DNA of 64,000 bases from Sulfolobus islandicus Y.N.15.51 (GCF_000022485.1 NC_012623.1:2506501-2570500), one strand, 5' to 3'; positions 1 through 11,200 are shown, counted from the stretch's first letter. Made by a program: numbers and translations. Notes: a model not told the origin generated them from the letters alone.

Positions 1-2
1 CA

Positions 3-152
3 ATTCACCTTTATACTGAGGTGGAGACGAATAGGGGTGAGGACCCCGTAGGAATTGCTATGAATAAGTATAAGGGATCTTATTTTGGTAGGATAGTGAG
101 GAGTGTTAATCCACATAAGTATCATGTGGTAGTTGATATTAAGGTTACTTAG
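3..152 (+). CDS. C-terminal end of an unrecognised gene, cut by the window edge
   Basis: The third forward frame is open from the window edge to a TAG stop at 150-152. It gives 49 residues with a plausible protein composition: charged start, a GSYFGRIVR stretch in the middle and a V-rich end (HVVVDIKV). The other two frames hit stops early, which supports this frame. I do not recognise the family from so short a piece. It is followed by a 328-base gap, so it is probably not in one operon with the glutamine-synthetase-like gene. Confidence 0.5.
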   Translation: MHLYTEVETNRGEDPVGIAMNKYKGSYFGRIVRSVNPHKYHVVVDIKVT

Positions 153-480
153 TGGGAATAATTTACTAACGAGTCCCTAAATCTGTTAACCAGTGCTATT
201 TGGGTTATCCGGCTAATGGGTGGAGGAAAATGGACAATCCAATTCTACGTGACTTTGATGAATTCCAAGGACTGAGAGTTCGATATAAATTCATGAAAAT
301 TCAATTAAGCCCAACCCTATTCAATTTTCTCCTAACATTCAAAACCAATCGTAATTCCTCTAGGATAGTAAGGAGGAGGCAGTAATTTGACTATATTAAA
401 ATTATGACTCATAAAATAAATGCTGAAGCATTCGTGTTAACATTTATTAAATAATTCTACAAATAGTTGATGAGATAAAA
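153..480. other. Intergenic stretch before the GS-like gene
   Basis: No gene I can support. A 61-codon frame at 200-385 has an unconvincing composition and no family resemblance. A 5-bp hairpin (AATGC/GCATT) lies near 419-432. A TATA-like element (TTTATTAAATA) at 443-453 lies about 30 bases before the GTG at 481 and is the likely promoter of the next gene. Confidence 0.5.
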
Positions 481-1758
481 GTGTCTAAAGAGAATATATT
501 TGATGCTTTAAAATCTGGAAAAATAGATTATGTGAGAGTAGAATTTGTAGATATATTAGGGAATACCAAAGGTAGGTCTCTAAGGAGAGCGGAATTTGAA
601 AACGTGATAAATAACAACAAAGGAGTTGACTATCCAGAATCATTAGCATTGATGGACTACAAGGATAGGCCGATAAAGTCGAAGTATGAGGATATTATTG
701 CTATCCCCGATCTTAACACCTTCGTTGCAATACCGTATTTAGAAAGAACTGCTAGAGTACTCTCATTTCTAGTCCAACCAGAGGGTTTATCATATCCATA
801 TTGTAGTAGATCTATACTCAATAAGGCAATAGAGAAGTTAAAGGAAGCAGGGTATACCCTACAAGTTTCGTTTGAACCAACATTTTATCTCTTAAATTCT
901 TCCCTAAATCCAGCAGATTATTCCAAAGCTTTCTCGTTGGAGGGACTATTAGAACAACAAAACTTTCTAAAATTACTTATAAAATATTTGGAAGAGATCG
1001 ACATCCAAGTTGAAACTATTAATAAACACTATGGTCCAGGTCAATACGAGGTTAAGCTTTCTCAAAAATCTGTTTTAGAAGCTGCAGACTCCTTGATTTC
1101 CAGTAGGGAAGTGATAAGGGATACTGCAAAAATGAATAATGTAATTGCTACTTTTATGCCGAAACCATTTAAAGACTACCCTAGTAGTAGTATGGACATT
1201 ACATTAAGCTTGCAAACAACGGATGGAAAAGACATTATGTACGATCCCAATGACGCCAAGGGAATTGGTCTTAGCAAGATTGCATACAATTTCATTTCTG
1301 GAATATTGGAGCATCTCCCTTCAATACTATCTATCGCTGCACCGACTGTCAATTCATATAAGAGATTTAAGGAAGTAGTGACTCCAAATATGCCGGGGAT
1401 AGGCACTGAAAGACATTACATAGTCAGAATTCCAAGTTATTATAAGGATACTCGTCAAGTAGAATTCAGATTAGCAGATCCATTAGCGAACCCGTATATT
1501 CTATTAGCCAGCATAATATATGCAGGCTTAGATGGTATTGAAAGAAATCTTATGGTTAATATAAATGAATATTACGGTAACTTACCACAAACCCTAAAGG
1601 AATCGTTAAGTAGATTAGAGAATGATATATACATGAAGTATAATTTGGGCCAAGATTTAATCACTACTTATATTAATATCAAAAATATAGAGATAGAAGA
1701 ATACGAATCAGAAATAACTGAATGGGAAAAAGAGTACTATTTAAAGGCAGGATGGTAA
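481..1758 (+). CDS. Glutamine-synthetase-like protein lacking a metal-site histidine
   Basis: GTG start, 425 residues. It has the GS-I layout. The beta-grasp N-domain holds [13 protein letters not shown] (about 20-32). The catalytic domain keeps FEPTFYLL with E132, [10 protein letters not shown] (184-193), NSYKRF with R295, VRIP (315-318) and [13 protein letters not shown] (327-339). The segment that is normally GSGMHxHxSL reads [10 protein letters not shown] (235-244), so the usual n2-metal histidine is Asp here. The tryptophan/glycine loop after NSYKR is also replaced. The fold is clear. Classical glutamine synthesis is doubtful, and a gamma-glutamyl-amine ligase or other GS-like ligase is possible. 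The downstream dehydrogenase begins at the very next base, implying co-translation and perhaps shared amine/alcohol metabolism. Confidence 0.8.
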   Translation: MSKENIFDALKSGKIDYVRVEFVDILGNTKGRSLRRAEFENVINNNKGVDYPESLALMDYKDRPIKSKYEDIIAIPDLNTFVAIPYLERTARVLSFLVQPEGLSYPYCSRSILNKAIEKLKEAGYTLQVSFEPTFYLLNSSLNPADYSKAFSLEGLLEQQNFLKLLIKYLEEIDIQVETINKHYGPGQYEVKLSQKSVLEAADSLISSREVIRDTAKMNNVIATFMPKPFKDYPSSSMDITLSLQTTDGKDIMYDPNDAKGIGLSKIAYNFISGILEHLPSILSIAAPTVNSYKRFKEVVTPNMPGIGTERHYIVRIPSYYKDTRQVEFRLADPLANPYILLASIIYAGLDGIERNLMVNINEYYGNLPQTLKESLSRLENDIYMKYNLGQDLITTYINIKNIEIEEYESEITEWEKEYYLKAGW

Positions 1759-2745
1759 ATGCTAGCTGCGATTCTAAGAAGTTTCGGTGAGGAATTAAGT
1801 CTCGAAGATGTAAGAGAGCCTTCCAATGGAATTATTCTAAAAGTTCTAGCTACTGGGCTTTGTCATGGGGACTTGCATGTAATGAATGGCGATTGGAAAT
1901 ACGAAATCAAGATTGAATTACCGAAAATATTAGGACATGAAATTGTCGGAGAAGTTGTTAAAGGCAATCACAATTTTAAGGAAGGGGATAAGGTACTAGT
2001 TTATAATAATGTTGGTTGTGGAAAATGTAAGTATTGTGTCTCCAGAAAGTATCAATACTGCGAAAAAGTGAAAATTGTTGGGCTTAATATTGATGGTGGT
2101 TTCGCGGAATATGTGAGTGTTCCTACTGATAATATTCTCTTAAGAGTAGATGGTAATCCCGTTGAGTTAGCACCACTAGCAGATGCCGGAATAACAGCTT
2201 ATAGCTCAACCAAGGGCATAGGTGAGGTGGATAATGTATTAATTATTGGAACTGGGGCTGTCGCACTATTGGCATTACAAATTTTAAAACTAAAAGGAGC
2301 TAGAATTACCGTTATTGGGCATAATAAAAATAAGCTAGGTAAGGCTAAGGAAATAGGAGCTGATGAGGTAATTGATATACAAGATGGCAGTACGATAGCT
2401 AGTGAGATTAAGGAGTCTAAGTTTGATTACATTATAGATTACGTGGGCAGTGATTACACACTTTCTGATTCCATGTGGTTGCTAAATAGGGAAGGAGAGC
2501 TAAGAATTGTCGGAGAATTTGGTGGTACTCTAACTGTTCCGGAGCAGTTACTAGTATTAAAGGGGTTAAAAGTAAGGGGTATATTATACGGCAGCTTTGA
2601 TGATTTGATAAGTGTTTATAAGCTATATAATGAGGGAAAAATTAGACCTATAGTAAATACGTACAGATTAAGGGATATCAACAAGTCGATTAAGGGTTTA
2701 AGAGAGGGCAAAGTGATAGGCCGTGCAGTCATAGTGCCTCCTTAA
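1759..2745 (+). CDS. Zinc-dependent medium-chain alcohol dehydrogenase
   Basis: 328 residues, ATG directly after the stop of the GS-like gene. Catalytic zinc ligands are the Cys of GLCHGDLH and the His-Glu pair in LGHEIVGEV. The third ligand position reads PLADAG, an Asp as in some bacterial ADHs. Four structural-zinc cysteines lie in GCGKCKYC...YQYC. A Rossmann motif GTGAVA (about 167-172) binds NAD(P). Cytosolic oxidoreductase, substrate unknown. The tight junction with the GS-like gene suggests one operon. It meets rpl13e tail to tail with a 4-base overlap. Confidence 0.88.
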   Translation: MLAAILRSFGEELSLEDVREPSNGIILKVLATGLCHGDLHVMNGDWKYEIKIELPKILGHEIVGEVVKGNHNFKEGDKVLVYNNVGCGKCKYCVSRKYQYCEKVKIVGLNIDGGFAEYVSVPTDNILLRVDGNPVELAPLADAGITAYSSTKGIGEVDNVLIIGTGAVALLALQILKLKGARITVIGHNKNKLGKAKEIGADEVIDIQDGSTIASEIKESKFDYIIDYVGSDYTLSDSMWLLNREGELRIVGEFGGTLTVPEQLLVLKGLKVRGILYGSFDDLISVYKLYNEGKIRPIVNTYRLRDINKSIKGLREGKVIGRAVIVPP

Positions 2746-2981
2746 GATTTTTGATTTGAAAGTTGCTCTAAAAACTTCTTTAGTACTTCTACATTTTCTT
2801 CATGAACCGATTTTCTTCTTATATCTACTATTATCCCCAGTTTTCTAGCGTTATTTATATTTAAGCCGGCTTTTTCAAGTTCTCCTATACTAAATCCTCT
2901 ACCTATTCTTTTATCCTTTCTTTTATGTGGGTGTTCGAAATGATAATTTGGTCTTTTTATTAAAGCTTTAGGGAACTCCAT
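2742..2981 (-). CDS. rpl13e: 50S ribosomal protein L13e
   Basis: 79 residues from the ATG at 2981; a TTG at 2993 would add four residues. Rich in Lys/Arg, with [17 protein letters not shown] and a C-terminal helical part containing ELEKAGL and [12 protein letters not shown], as in crenarchaeal L13e. L13e is a component of the large ribosomal subunit in some archaea and all eukaryotes. The gene lies 32 bases downstream of rtcA on the same strand, so it may be the second gene of an rtcA-rpl13e unit. Confidence 0.85.
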   Translation of the reverse strand: MEFPKALIKRPNYHFEHPHKRKDKRIGRGFSIGELEKAGLNINNARKLGIIVDIRRKSVHEENVEVLKKFLEQLSNQKS

Positions 2982-3013
2982 AAGAGTCCCCAAAATTAAA
3001 TAACGTAGTTCCT

Positions 3014-4027
3014 TTAAAAGATTTTAGCTTTAAACCTAAATGGTCTCTTACCGCTAACGTCGATTTTAATATCTAGAAACTTCTTTATAATCTCCATATT
3101 CGTATAGGCGTGAGATGTCAATTCCGCACCAATGTATTCCCCACCGTAAAGTGATGCAAATATCATGAGCATATCGCTCATGTGTATATCCACAGAGGCC
3201 TTAGTGTTAAGATTATTAATAAGTATCCTCGCAGCCTCTTCTCCAACTATTTCAGCTCTTTTACCTCTCTCTCCCAGCGAATCAGCTCCAATAATACTCT
3301 TCTCCCCTATGGCAGCCAATGCAATACCACTGCCTTTACTTACTTCACCTTGTCTTACGTCAGTTTCTATTTCAATTGGAACTCCAAGTTTAGATAGGAT
3401 TTCCCTAGCTGAATTCATCTGTCTCTCTGCGATATGGGCTGGTAAAGATGAAACATGTGAAATTCCCTTTATTATTGTTAATTTACCTAGCTCTAGTAAA
3501 CTAAAGGCGGATGGGTTTCCATTGACATTTTCAATTATCACTTCTCCTCCACCTTCTGGATAGTGGCCTCTTTTTATCAGGTTCAGCTTTGCTTCAATTC
3601 CTATTTTTCTTAAAATTTCCAAATATACAAGTCTAATATAGTCAATGGTAGGAGATTTCGGTACATCAGTACCACCTTTAATTCTAATTCTCACGTTCTT
3701 GTTAATTATGGCCGGTAGGACAGTTTGTATTATTAGGGTTACGCTTCCAGCTGTACCAACGTCCATATCTATATTGGTATTTCCCTTGATTTCATGAGGC
3801 ACAAATATCAGTTCTTTGGATCCTACTTCATCCCCCTTTGTTTCAGCATTTGATATCATCTTCATAGCTTTTACTGCCCATAGATGTTGTCTTTGTAATC
3901 CGGGATTAGGTCTATTAGCTCTTATATTAAATATTCTAAATGGTTTACCAGTTATGATAGATAGCGTTAAAGACGTTCTCAGAATTTGTCCTCCTCCTTC
4001 ACCAAAGGATCCATCTATTTCAATCAT
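3014..4027 (-). CDS. rtcA: RNA 3'-terminal phosphate cyclase
   Basis: 337 residues. The ATG at 4027 is preferred because family proteins begin with [15 protein letters not shown]; an earlier start would add an unconserved eight residues. RtcA converts RNA 3'-phosphate to a 2',3'-cyclic phosphate using ATP, through a histidine adenylate. Visible signatures are EGGGQ near the N-terminus, [38 protein letters not shown] and the C-terminal [12 protein letters not shown]. Length is typical. It diverges from the gene at 4041 with only 13 bases between start codons. Confidence 0.92.
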
Positions 4028-4040
4028 TAGGTGAATTATC

Positions 4041-4484
4041 TTGAAGATCAAATTAAAGTCTCTTGCAAAGGTTGTTGGAGAAGAGGAATTAGCAGTAATA
4101 CCTTTAGCTGAAAATGAATATTTTATAGAATGTCTAAATTTTTATGAAGATGTAGAAGGAGGAAGACAAGCTAGATTGGTTGTTATAGTAGATAAATATG
4201 GAATAATAAGACAAGATCAAGTTAATTTTATAAAAGGTAAAAAGACATTTGTTGACGCTATAGGAATAGAGGATGATTTCAGAAAAATACAAAGTGTGTT
4301 GAAGCTGGATAGAATAGCTAGAATGTTTAAAGTTCCATTATATTTTGATGTCGAAATAATTGAGAAACCAGATGTTTCTAAGAGGGGAATAAAGGGATTT
4401 TATAACTATTTGTCAGTTCATAAGGAAATAGATATGAGTAAGTTGAAGGGTTTAGTAAGTTTAAGTATCGAAGAACTTGTCTAA
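4041..4484 (+). CDS. Uncharacterised 147-residue protein
   Basis: TTG start with a good Shine-Dalgarno (AGGTGA at 4029-4034, six bases ahead), which decides this start. The protein is charged and soluble with no membrane segment; it alternates strand-like stretches ([17 protein letters not shown]) with a helical C-terminal half. I do not recognise the family; it may be restricted to Sulfolobales. It overlaps the 3' end of dpo4 by 24 bases in convergent orientation and diverges tightly from rtcA. Confidence 0.7.
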
Positions 4485-5519
4485 CCCTATCGCCTCGATG
4501 AATTTGCTAAACCTTACTCCAATTCTCCTTATTTTTCTCTCATCCTCTTCCAATATTTTTTGCAGTAACCTTACTGCCTCTCTATACGCTGTTTCCTTAC
4601 TTATTCCATGAGTGAAAGTTCTTCCTCTACTTACAATATCTAAATCTTCAGTTACTGCAACTACGTGAATAGCTTTAGGAATCTTCTTATCTAACTTATA
4701 ATATGCCTCTTCTATTGCTCTAAATAAATACGGCTTTATTTCCTCTAAATCCCTGCTATTTCTCTTCATTGTTACGATCCTCCCAATACTCTTCCGTACT
4801 CTAGCTCTTATAGGTTCGTTATACTCATCTCTGGCTAAAGAGAACAGATATTTGGCTTTAGCCTCACCAATTATTCCTTTTAGTTCGTCAAATTCAATTC
4901 TTAATGTGTCAACTAGTTTGTTGACACCTAACTTTTTTAGTTTCTCCGCAGTAATATCGCCAATTCCGGGTATATCAGCTATATCTAGCTCTACTATTAA
5001 CCTTTTAACTTCTTCATCATCAATAACCTTTATCCCATTTGGCTTTGCCATATCAGCCGCAATTTTTGCGAATACTTTATTCTTAGAAATTCCCACAGTA
5101 ACTGTAATTTTCTCTTTTTCAAGTATTTTGTTCTTAATCTCCAACCCTAGGTTATATGCATCTTGATAGTTCTTAACCTTGTCTGAGATATCGAGATAAG
5201 CTTCATCTATACTTGCAATCTCGATTTTCTCAGAGTATTCCCTTAGCAGTTTCATTATTCTATTGGAAACTTGCTGATATACTTCCTTTCTCATGGGTAA
5301 GTAAACTGCACTAGGTAAAATTTTCTTTGCTTCAACTATTGATATTCCAGCCTTTATTCCAAATTTTCTAGCTTCATAGTTTGCAGTAGCAACAGCTCCA
5401 CTATCCTCAAATCTTCCCGAAAATACACAAACAACAACGGGCTTTCCTTTCAATGATGGGTTTAAAACTTCCTCAACTTGAGCGTAAAAGTAGTCAAAAT
5501 CAACGAAAAGAATAATCAT
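4461..5519 (-). CDS. dpo4: Y-family translesion DNA polymerase Dpo4 (DinB/Pol IV)
   Basis: 352 residues, the length of S. solfataricus Dpo4. Copies past damaged template bases at low fidelity. Metal-binding carboxylates are D7 in LFVDFDYFY and the Asp-Glu pair in [12 protein letters not shown]. Two helix-hairpin-helix-like segments follow ([20 protein letters not shown]), then the linker and little-finger domain ([14 protein letters not shown]). The C-terminal [10 protein letters not shown] matches the PCNA-interacting tail. The sequence differs from the P2 protein I remember at scattered positions, pointing to a related strain. Its ATG overlaps the pfkB stop by four bases, so it is translated from the pfkB message. 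Confidence 0.96.
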   Translation of the reverse strand: MIILFVDFDYFYAQVEEVLNPSLKGKPVVVCVFSGRFEDSGAVATANYEARKFGIKAGISIVEAKKILPSAVYLPMRKEVYQQVSNRIMKLLREYSEKIEIASIDEAYLDISDKVKNYQDAYNLGLEIKNKILEKEKITVTVGISKNKVFAKIAADMAKPNGIKVIDDEEVKRLIVELDIADIPGIGDITAEKLKKLGVNKLVDTLRIEFDELKGIIGEAKAKYLFSLARDEYNEPIRARVRKSIGRIVTMKRNSRDLEEIKPYLFRAIEEAYYKLDKKIPKAIHVVAVTEDLDIVSRGRTFTHGISKETAYREAVRLLQKILEEDERKIRRIGVRFSKFIEAIGLDKFFDT

Positions 5520-6367
5520 TTACATATAACATTTGGTTTCTTCTTCCTTAAATACTCTCTTACCTCTTCTAATGTTGGTGAAGAAATTCCTCCTATCTTC
5601 GTAACCTTAAGACCAGATGCAACGCTGGCAACCTGTAGACTCTTTATAATATCCTTTTCCTCAGAATATGTTACATTAAATGCTGCATCAAAAGTATCTC
5701 CAGCTCCGGTAGTATCAACTACCTTTTCTACTTGTACTGGTTCAACTGAACACTCTTCAGTCTCAGTAATTATCTTTGCCCCTTTCTTGCCCATCTTAAT
5801 GACGATAAATCTGGCCTTTATGTTCTTACCTTCTATCATTTCATACTCTTTTTCATTAATATATAAGATGTCTACGTCAATCGACTCTATATTTTTAGCT
5901 TGTGGGCCAGGATCATAGCTTACTAATTTTGCATAAGGATCTCTCACAACAACGTTTGGTGATACTGAGGCGAAGTGAATAACGTCAAACAGTCCAAAAC
6001 GCCTTTTTACATCTTCTCTTGTTAGCAATATTGATGCGCCAAGTCTTCTTACCATAGATAGTGTTCCATCACTTCTCAAGAAGATTAGTGTTGCACTAGG
6101 TTTCTCGTTTAATTCCTCTACGTATTCTAATCCTACCCCTAATTCTACTACTTTTTCCATTAGACTTCTAACTACTTCGCTTTTCCCAACCTTTGCTAAT
6201 AGTTTAGCAGAGTGACCCAGTTTAGTCACTGCCACTGCATAGTTTGTTGCAGCTCCTCCGGGCATGATTTCAAGAACATCCGTCATATGACTGGAATCTA
6301 TAGGTGGAATAGAATCCAATTTTACTATAATATCAATGTTAAATCTCCCCACTGCTAGGTGTATCAA
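5516..6367 (-). CDS. PfkB/ribokinase-family carbohydrate or nucleoside kinase
   Basis: 283 residues from a TTG at 6367 preceded by a Shine-Dalgarno (AGGTGA on the minus strand, near 6375-6380). The C-terminal signature [13 protein letters not shown] carries the catalytic Asp and anion hole; the N-terminal [11 protein letters not shown] is the sugar-binding PfkB motif. Substrate cannot be read from sequence: ribokinase, KDG kinase and nucleoside kinases share this fold. It is the first protein gene of the pfkB-dpo4 operon. Its leader contains a C/D box sRNA that ends just before the Shine-Dalgarno. Confidence 0.85.
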   Translation of the reverse strand: MIHLAVGRFNIDIIVKLDSIPPIDSSHMTDVLEIMPGGAATNYAVAVTKLGHSAKLLAKVGKSEVVRSLMEKVVELGVGLEYVEELNEKPSATLIFLRSDGTLSMVRRLGASILLTREDVKRRFGLFDVIHFASVSPNVVVRDPYAKLVSYDPGPQAKNIESIDVDILYINEKEYEMIEGKNIKARFIVIKMGKKGAKIITETEECSVEPVQVEKVVDTTGAGDTFDAAFNVTYSEEKDIIKSLQVASVASGLKVTKIGGISSPTLEEVREYLRKKKPNVICK

Positions 6368-6377
6368 CTAAAATCAC

Positions 6378-6436
6378 CTATGTCAGACAGCCGCCACTCA
6401 ATCACTTTGTCAGTCCCAAAGGTCTTCATCACATGT
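6378..6436 (-). ncRNA. C/D box guide sRNA in the pfkB-dpo4 leader
   Basis: Read on the minus strand: C box GTGATGA (6432-6426), 12-nt guide AGACCTTTGGGA, D' box CTGA (6413-6410), 4-nt spacer, C' box GTGATTG (6405-6399), 12-nt guide AGTGGCGGCTGT, D box CTGA (6386-6383). Box spacing is exactly that of archaeal dual-guide 2'-O-methylation sRNAs. A short ATG/CAT pairing flanks the boxes. The D guide pairs with the archaeal 16S 530-loop core CAGCCGCC over eight Watson-Crick pairs plus a flanking G-U and G-C. That target is my inference. Confidence 0.85.
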
Positions 6437-6451
6437 TATCTTTACATAATG

Positions 6452-6465
6452 TTATATTAATAAAG
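6452..6465 (-). promoter_or_regulatory. TATA element for the sRNA-pfkB-dpo4 transcript
   Basis: Minus-strand TTTATTAATATA lies about 25 bases upstream of the expected 5' end of the C/D box sRNA. This places the transcription start at about 6433-6436. I see no closer TATA element for pfkB, so one promoter may serve both sRNA and operon. Confidence 0.55.
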
Positions 6466-6642
6466 CTTTCATAATTCACGTGATTCGGCTTCCAACCCCT
6501 TTCACCTTAAAAGGCTAAGCTTTTAACTATTGCAACGGAAACCCTTTGACCGTAATATTTTATATGCAAGCTTTCTCGCTATACAAGGCCTCATAGATTT
6601 AGAGTTAATCTCAAAAACTTTATTATATATTATTATTGTGAG

Positions 6643-7990
<1,348 letters not shown>

Positions 7991-7999
<9 letters not shown>

Positions 8000-8048
8000 T
8001 GTCTGGTGACGGCTCTGAGTCAGTGATGTCGCCAAAAAGTCTGATCAA
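7991..8048 (+). ncRNA. C/D box guide sRNA overlapping the TIP49 stop codon
   Basis: C box ATGATGT (7996-8002), 12-nt guide CTGGTGACGGCT, D' box CTGA (8015-8018), 4-nt spacer GTCA, C' box GTGATGT (8023-8029), 11-nt guide CGCCAAAAAGT, D box CTGA (8041-8044). TTGA (7991-7994) and TCAA (8045-8048) can form the closing stem. Both C boxes are the same one-base variant of RUGAUGA. The RNA starts inside the last codons of TIP49 and ends just before the guaA promoter. I could not assign targets. Confidence 0.82.
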
Positions 8049-8052
8049 TATT

Positions 8053-8061
8053 TTTTAAATA
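8053..8061 (+). promoter_or_regulatory. TATA element for leaderless guaA amidotransferase gene
   Basis: TTTTAAATA centred about 26 bases before the GTG at 8083, the usual spacing for a leaderless transcript. It sits directly after the C/D box sRNA. Confidence 0.6.
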
Positions 8062-8082
8062 TCCAAAAACTTAGATTCTAGT

Positions 8083-8649
8083 GTGAAAGTAGGTTTAGTA
8101 TATTATGGCGGACAATATAATCACCTAATACTTAAGAACGTAAAGTATTTGGGAGCGGACATTGAGGTAATTCCCCCACATAAGCCAGTGGAGGAACTTA
8201 AGAAATTCGATTGCGTTATATTTAGTGGTGGCCCCTACTCAGTGTCAGAGGAAATTCAAAAAATGGGAAATTCTCCCCTTTATATAAAAGAACTGAAAGT
8301 CCCAATGTTAGGCATATGCCTAGGTCATCAGCTAATTGCCTATGTATTGGGTGGGGTTGTAAGAAGAGCCCTAAATCCAGAATACGGACTCACTAGGATA
8401 AATATATTTGACGAAGATACTATTCTGAAAGGTTTCTCACAGCAACTTAACGTTTGGGAAAGTCACAATGATGAGGTAGTTGAACCGCCTAGCGGATTCA
8501 GAGTGTTAGCTAGTAGCGCAAATGCAAGAGCCCAAGCAATGGCGAACTCAAGTAATTCAATATTTAGTGTGCAGTTTCATCCTGAAGTTAAACATACAGA
8601 AAGAGGAATAGAGATATTTAAGAACTTCTTAGGAGTATGTAGAAAATAG
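8083..8649 (+). CDS. guaAA: GMP synthase, glutamine amidotransferase subunit
   Basis: 188 residues, typical for the separate archaeal subunit; GTG start consistent with a leaderless message. Class I glutaminase: nucleophile Cys in [12 protein letters not shown], and the catalytic His and Glu in [18 protein letters not shown] forms part of the oxyanion region. It hydrolyses glutamine and passes ammonia to the separate ATP-pyrophosphatase subunit, which converts XMP to GMP; that subunit is not in this window. It is convergent with the RadA paralogue, two bases apart. Confidence 0.92.
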   Translation: MKVGLVYYGGQYNHLILKNVKYLGADIEVIPPHKPVEELKKFDCVIFSGGPYSVSEEIQKMGNSPLYIKELKVPMLGICLGHQLIAYVLGGVVRRALNPEYGLTRINIFDEDTILKGFSQQLNVWESHNDEVVEPPSGFRVLASSANARAQAMANSSNSIFSVQFHPEVKHTERGIEIFKNFLGVCRK

Positions 8650-8651
8650 AT

Positions 8652-9440
8652 TCACTTCAATTCCTCCTCAGTCTTTTTGCCACTCTCAATGATCTTTCTC
8701 TTTACCTTTTCTGGCAATGTATAATCTTCCCTTCTTTCCTCTAATCTTCCCTTCAAGACTATTCCTTTACCATTAACTATATCTATTTCCCATACATGCT
8801 TATCGTGATCGGTTTGTCTCATTTTCTCAATTAATATGTACCTATGTAGTTCTCCATTCCTTATCATCCTTCTGAATCTGATTATCCCATCTGCCACATG
8901 CTCTACTCCAAATCCAAATGCTTGTGATGTGGTTATTGCGTATTGTGAAGTAGCATATATTGTGAAATTCCATTTATTTAGGACTCTCTTAAGATAGTAG
9001 CTTATTTTTCTTGCCATTGCGGGTTTATCCAAAAATAATGCACTTACTGAATCAATTACCAATCTAGCTTTACCATAACCTAATTTTTGTTTAGCCTCAA
9101 TTACCTTATTCACTAATTCCTCAGGGGTTAAGTTCACTAAAGACCATTGGTCCTCTTTTTCCTTCATTAGTGCATCTATTATTATCAACTTCTTCTCTAT
9201 ATATTCCTCAAAATCCCAATTAAACTGCTTAGCTTGTCTTATTATTGAATCCCTACTTTCCTCAGTTGTAACGTATATACAAGGATCTCCGTCCCTTAAT
9301 CCCTTAGCAATGAAGTGAAGTGAAAATATCGTCTTTCCAGTTCCAGGCTCTCCAGTCAACGCTATGAAAAATCCTTGAGGAATCCCACCTTGTATTAGTT
9401 TATCAAAATCCAATATTCCAGTAGATAATCTACTTACCAT
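8652..9440 (-). CDS. RadA paralogue / KaiC-like RecA-fold ATPase
   Basis: 262 residues, a single RecA/KaiC ATPase core: STGILDFDKLIQGGIPQG, Walker A GEPGTGKT (about 30-37), catalytic glutamates in TTEESRD and Walker B LVIDSVSALF. There is no N-terminal helix-hairpin-helix domain, which separates it from RadA itself. Crenarchaeal paralogues of this type bind DNA and modulate RadA strand exchange. C-terminal tail is charged. Its position among dpo4, endonuclease V and Hel308 supports a repair role. Confidence 0.88.
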   Translation of the reverse strand: MVSRLSTGILDFDKLIQGGIPQGFFIALTGEPGTGKTIFSLHFIAKGLRDGDPCIYVTTEESRDSIIRQAKQFNWDFEEYIEKKLIIIDALMKEKEDQWSLVNLTPEELVNKVIEAKQKLGYGKARLVIDSVSALFLDKPAMARKISYYLKRVLNKWNFTIYATSQYAITTSQAFGFGVEHVADGIIRFRRMIRNGELHRYILIEKMRQTDHDKHVWEIDIVNGKGIVLKGRLEERREDYTLPEKVKRKIIESGKKTEEELK

Positions 9441-9518
9441 AATCTTAAATATCGATTTTGAGAATTTTAAAATGATCTGTGACGCTCAGCGGATCTTCTG
9501 ATATGGAAGTGATGAATA

Positions 9519-10004
9519 ATGTATTGGGTTAGAAGGAAAACCATAGGAGGTTCTGGATTACCATATACCGAAAACGAGATTTTAGAATGGAGGAAAGAAG
9601 GAGTGAAAAGAGTATTAGTTTTACCAGAGGATTGGGAAATCGAAGAGAGTTGGGGAGATAAGGATTATTATCTGTCTATTCTCAAGAAAAATGGACTTCA
9701 GCCCTTACATATTCCAATTCCAGATGGGGGAGTTCCATCGGATTCTCAATTTCTTACAATTATGAAATGGCTATTAAGTGAAAAAGAAGGTAATCTAGTT
9801 CATTGTGTAGGTGGAATAGGAAGGACTGGTACAATTTTAGCTAGTTATCTAATTTTAACTGAAGAATTGGAAGTAGAATCTGCTATTGACGAAGTTAGAT
9901 TGGTAAGACCTGGTGCAGTACAAACATATGAGCAAGAGATGTTCTTATTACGCGTGGAAGGGATGAGAAAGAGTTGGTTGAAAAACATCTACTCGAATTC
10001 TTAG
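9519..10004 (+). CDS. Dual-specificity-type protein tyrosine phosphatase (SsoPTP)
   Basis: 161 residues, the length of the crystallised S. solfataricus enzyme. P-loop [11 protein letters not shown] has the nucleophile C96 and R102. The general-acid loop PIPDGG supplies D69. Dephosphorylates phosphotyrosine proteins in the cytosol; Sulfolobus uses reversible tyrosine phosphorylation, including in archaellum control. A TATA-like TTTTAAAAT lies near 9467. Its 3' end overlaps the endonuclease V gene by 31 bases in another frame, so the two are translationally linked. Confidence 0.93.
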   Translation: MYWVRRKTIGGSGLPYTENEILEWRKEGVKRVLVLPEDWEIEESWGDKDYYLSILKKNGLQPLHIPIPDGGVPSDSQFLTIMKWLLSEKEGNLVHCVGGIGRTGTILASYLILTEELEVESAIDEVRLVRPGAVQTYEQEMFLLRVEGMRKSWLKNIYSNS

Positions 10005-10570
10005 AGAAATTACAATTCCTTATCTCAAAAAACGTTAAAATAAGTCATTACGGAATTGAGAACGTTAAGAAAATCTGTGGGGTTGATATTGCATATAAGG
10101 GTAATCTAGGATTCTCAGTAGGTGTAAGTATGGATATTAATAGTGGAGATTATAATTACAAATCTTATGTTGGTGAAGTGAATTTCCCATATATTCCAGG
10201 TTTCCTTTTCATGAGGGAAGCTCCATTAATGATAAAAGCAATAGAGGGTTTGGATTGTCACCTTCTTTTGGTTGATGGTCATGGGATAGCTCATCCTAGG
10301 AAAAGCGGAATTGCTACAGTTATAGGCGTTCTCCTAGACTTCCCAACAATTGGGGTAGCGAAATCTAGGCTTACGGGTGATTTGGTTAATGAAAGTGAAA
10401 TTACCTATGTATATCTAAATGGAGAGAAAGTAGGGGTTAAATTCGGTAGATATTTTTATAGTCCAGGAAATAAAGTCGACTTACAAGATTGCATTGAACT
10501 AGGTAAGAGGGGTTATCCTAAAGTTCTAAAAATAGCTGATATGCTCACTAAGAAGATAAAAAAGGAATAA
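9974..10570 (+). CDS. nfi: Endonuclease V (deaminated-base repair)
   Basis: 198 residues from a TTG inside the phosphatase gene. Cleaves DNA one base 3' of deoxyinosine. Visible catalytic carboxylates: Asp in CGVDIAYKG, Glu in [17 protein letters not shown] and Asp in [13 protein letters not shown]. The YIPGFL wedge motif that recognises the damaged base and GVAKSRL follow in order. In a hyperthermophile, where deamination is fast, it fits the repair context. Confidence 0.93.
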   Translation: MVEKHLLEFLEKLQFLISKNVKISHYGIENVKKICGVDIAYKGNLGFSVGVSMDINSGDYNYKSYVGEVNFPYIPGFLFMREAPLMIKAIEGLDCHLLLVDGHGIAHPRKSGIATVIGVLLDFPTIGVAKSRLTGDLVNESEITYVYLNGEKVGVKFGRYFYSPGNKVDLQDCIELGKRGYPKVLKIADMLTKKIKKE

Positions 10571-10595
10571 AACTGTGCGTGCAGTAAATTTAATT

Positions 10596-11192
10596 ATGAA
10601 AATTGAAGTACCATCTATTCCCGAGCATAAAGAGGTAATATTAGATCCTACTAATACAGCATTAATAATTGTAGACATGCAAAACGACTTTGTGAGGAAA
10701 AACGGTAAATTATCAGTTTCTACTGCAGAGGCTACTATACCATTTATAAAGAGATTAGTCGATAAGGCAAGAAGTTCCAATGCGTTGGTAATATATACAC
10801 AAGATTGGCACATGAAAGATGACCCAGAATTTAAAATATGGGGAGAGCACGCATTGGCTGGAACTTGGGGTGCAGAAATAATTGACGAATTAACTCCAGA
10901 AAAGAGCGATTTCATAGTTAAGAAGTATAGATATGATGCCTTCTTTGAATCCTCATTAGACTATATTCTTAGAGTTAAGAATATCAAAAATACCATAATT
11001 ACTGGGACTGTTGCAAATATTTGCGTATTACACACTGCTGGTAGTGCTGCTTTAAGATGGTATAATATAATTATGCCAAAGGATTCAATATCTGCAATAA
11101 CGGAGTTTGATTATTATGCTACTTTAAGGCAAGTAGACTTTTTATACAAGGGTATAATAACTACTGCAGATGGCATTAAATTTGAGAGGTAG
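10596..11192 (+). CDS. pncA: Nicotinamidase / isochorismatase-family hydrolase
   Basis: 198 residues from the ATG at 10596; a GTG at 10575 would add seven. Cysteine-hydrolase triad: Asp in IIVDMQNDF, Lys in IVKKYRYDAF and Cys in GTVANICVLHT. The metal-site pattern D-W-H ... G-E-H in TQDWHMKDDPEFKIWGEH is typical of nicotinamidases, which convert nicotinamide to nicotinic acid in NAD salvage. Other isochorismatase-family activities cannot be excluded. It follows endonuclease V closely and is eight bases before the DHH gene. Confidence 0.78.
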   Translation: MKIEVPSIPEHKEVILDPTNTALIIVDMQNDFVRKNGKLSVSTAEATIPFIKRLVDKARSSNALVIYTQDWHMKDDPEFKIWGEHALAGTWGAEIIDELTPEKSDFIVKKYRYDAFFESSLDYILRVKNIKNTIITGTVANICVLHTAGSAALRWYNIIMPKDSISAITEFDYYATLRQVDFLYKGIITTADGIKFER

Positions 11193-11200
11193 GTAAAAAG

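Noticed and set aside
255-290. TGATGA followed by ten bases and CTGA
   Set aside because: Only half a C/D RNA: no C' or second D box in the next 40 bases.
200-385. 61-codon open frame after the first gene end
   Set aside because: No family signal, poor composition and no promoter; treated as chance.
3165-3563. 132-codon plus-strand frame inside rtcA
   Set aside because: A shadow of rtcA codon bias; Ser/Leu-rich without a family.
9470-9521. C/D-like arrangement (ATGATCT, CTGA, GTGATGA) before the phosphatase gene
   Set aside because: The guide space is about 19 bases and no D box follows the GTGATGA; it lies in a promoter region. Not a complete sRNA.
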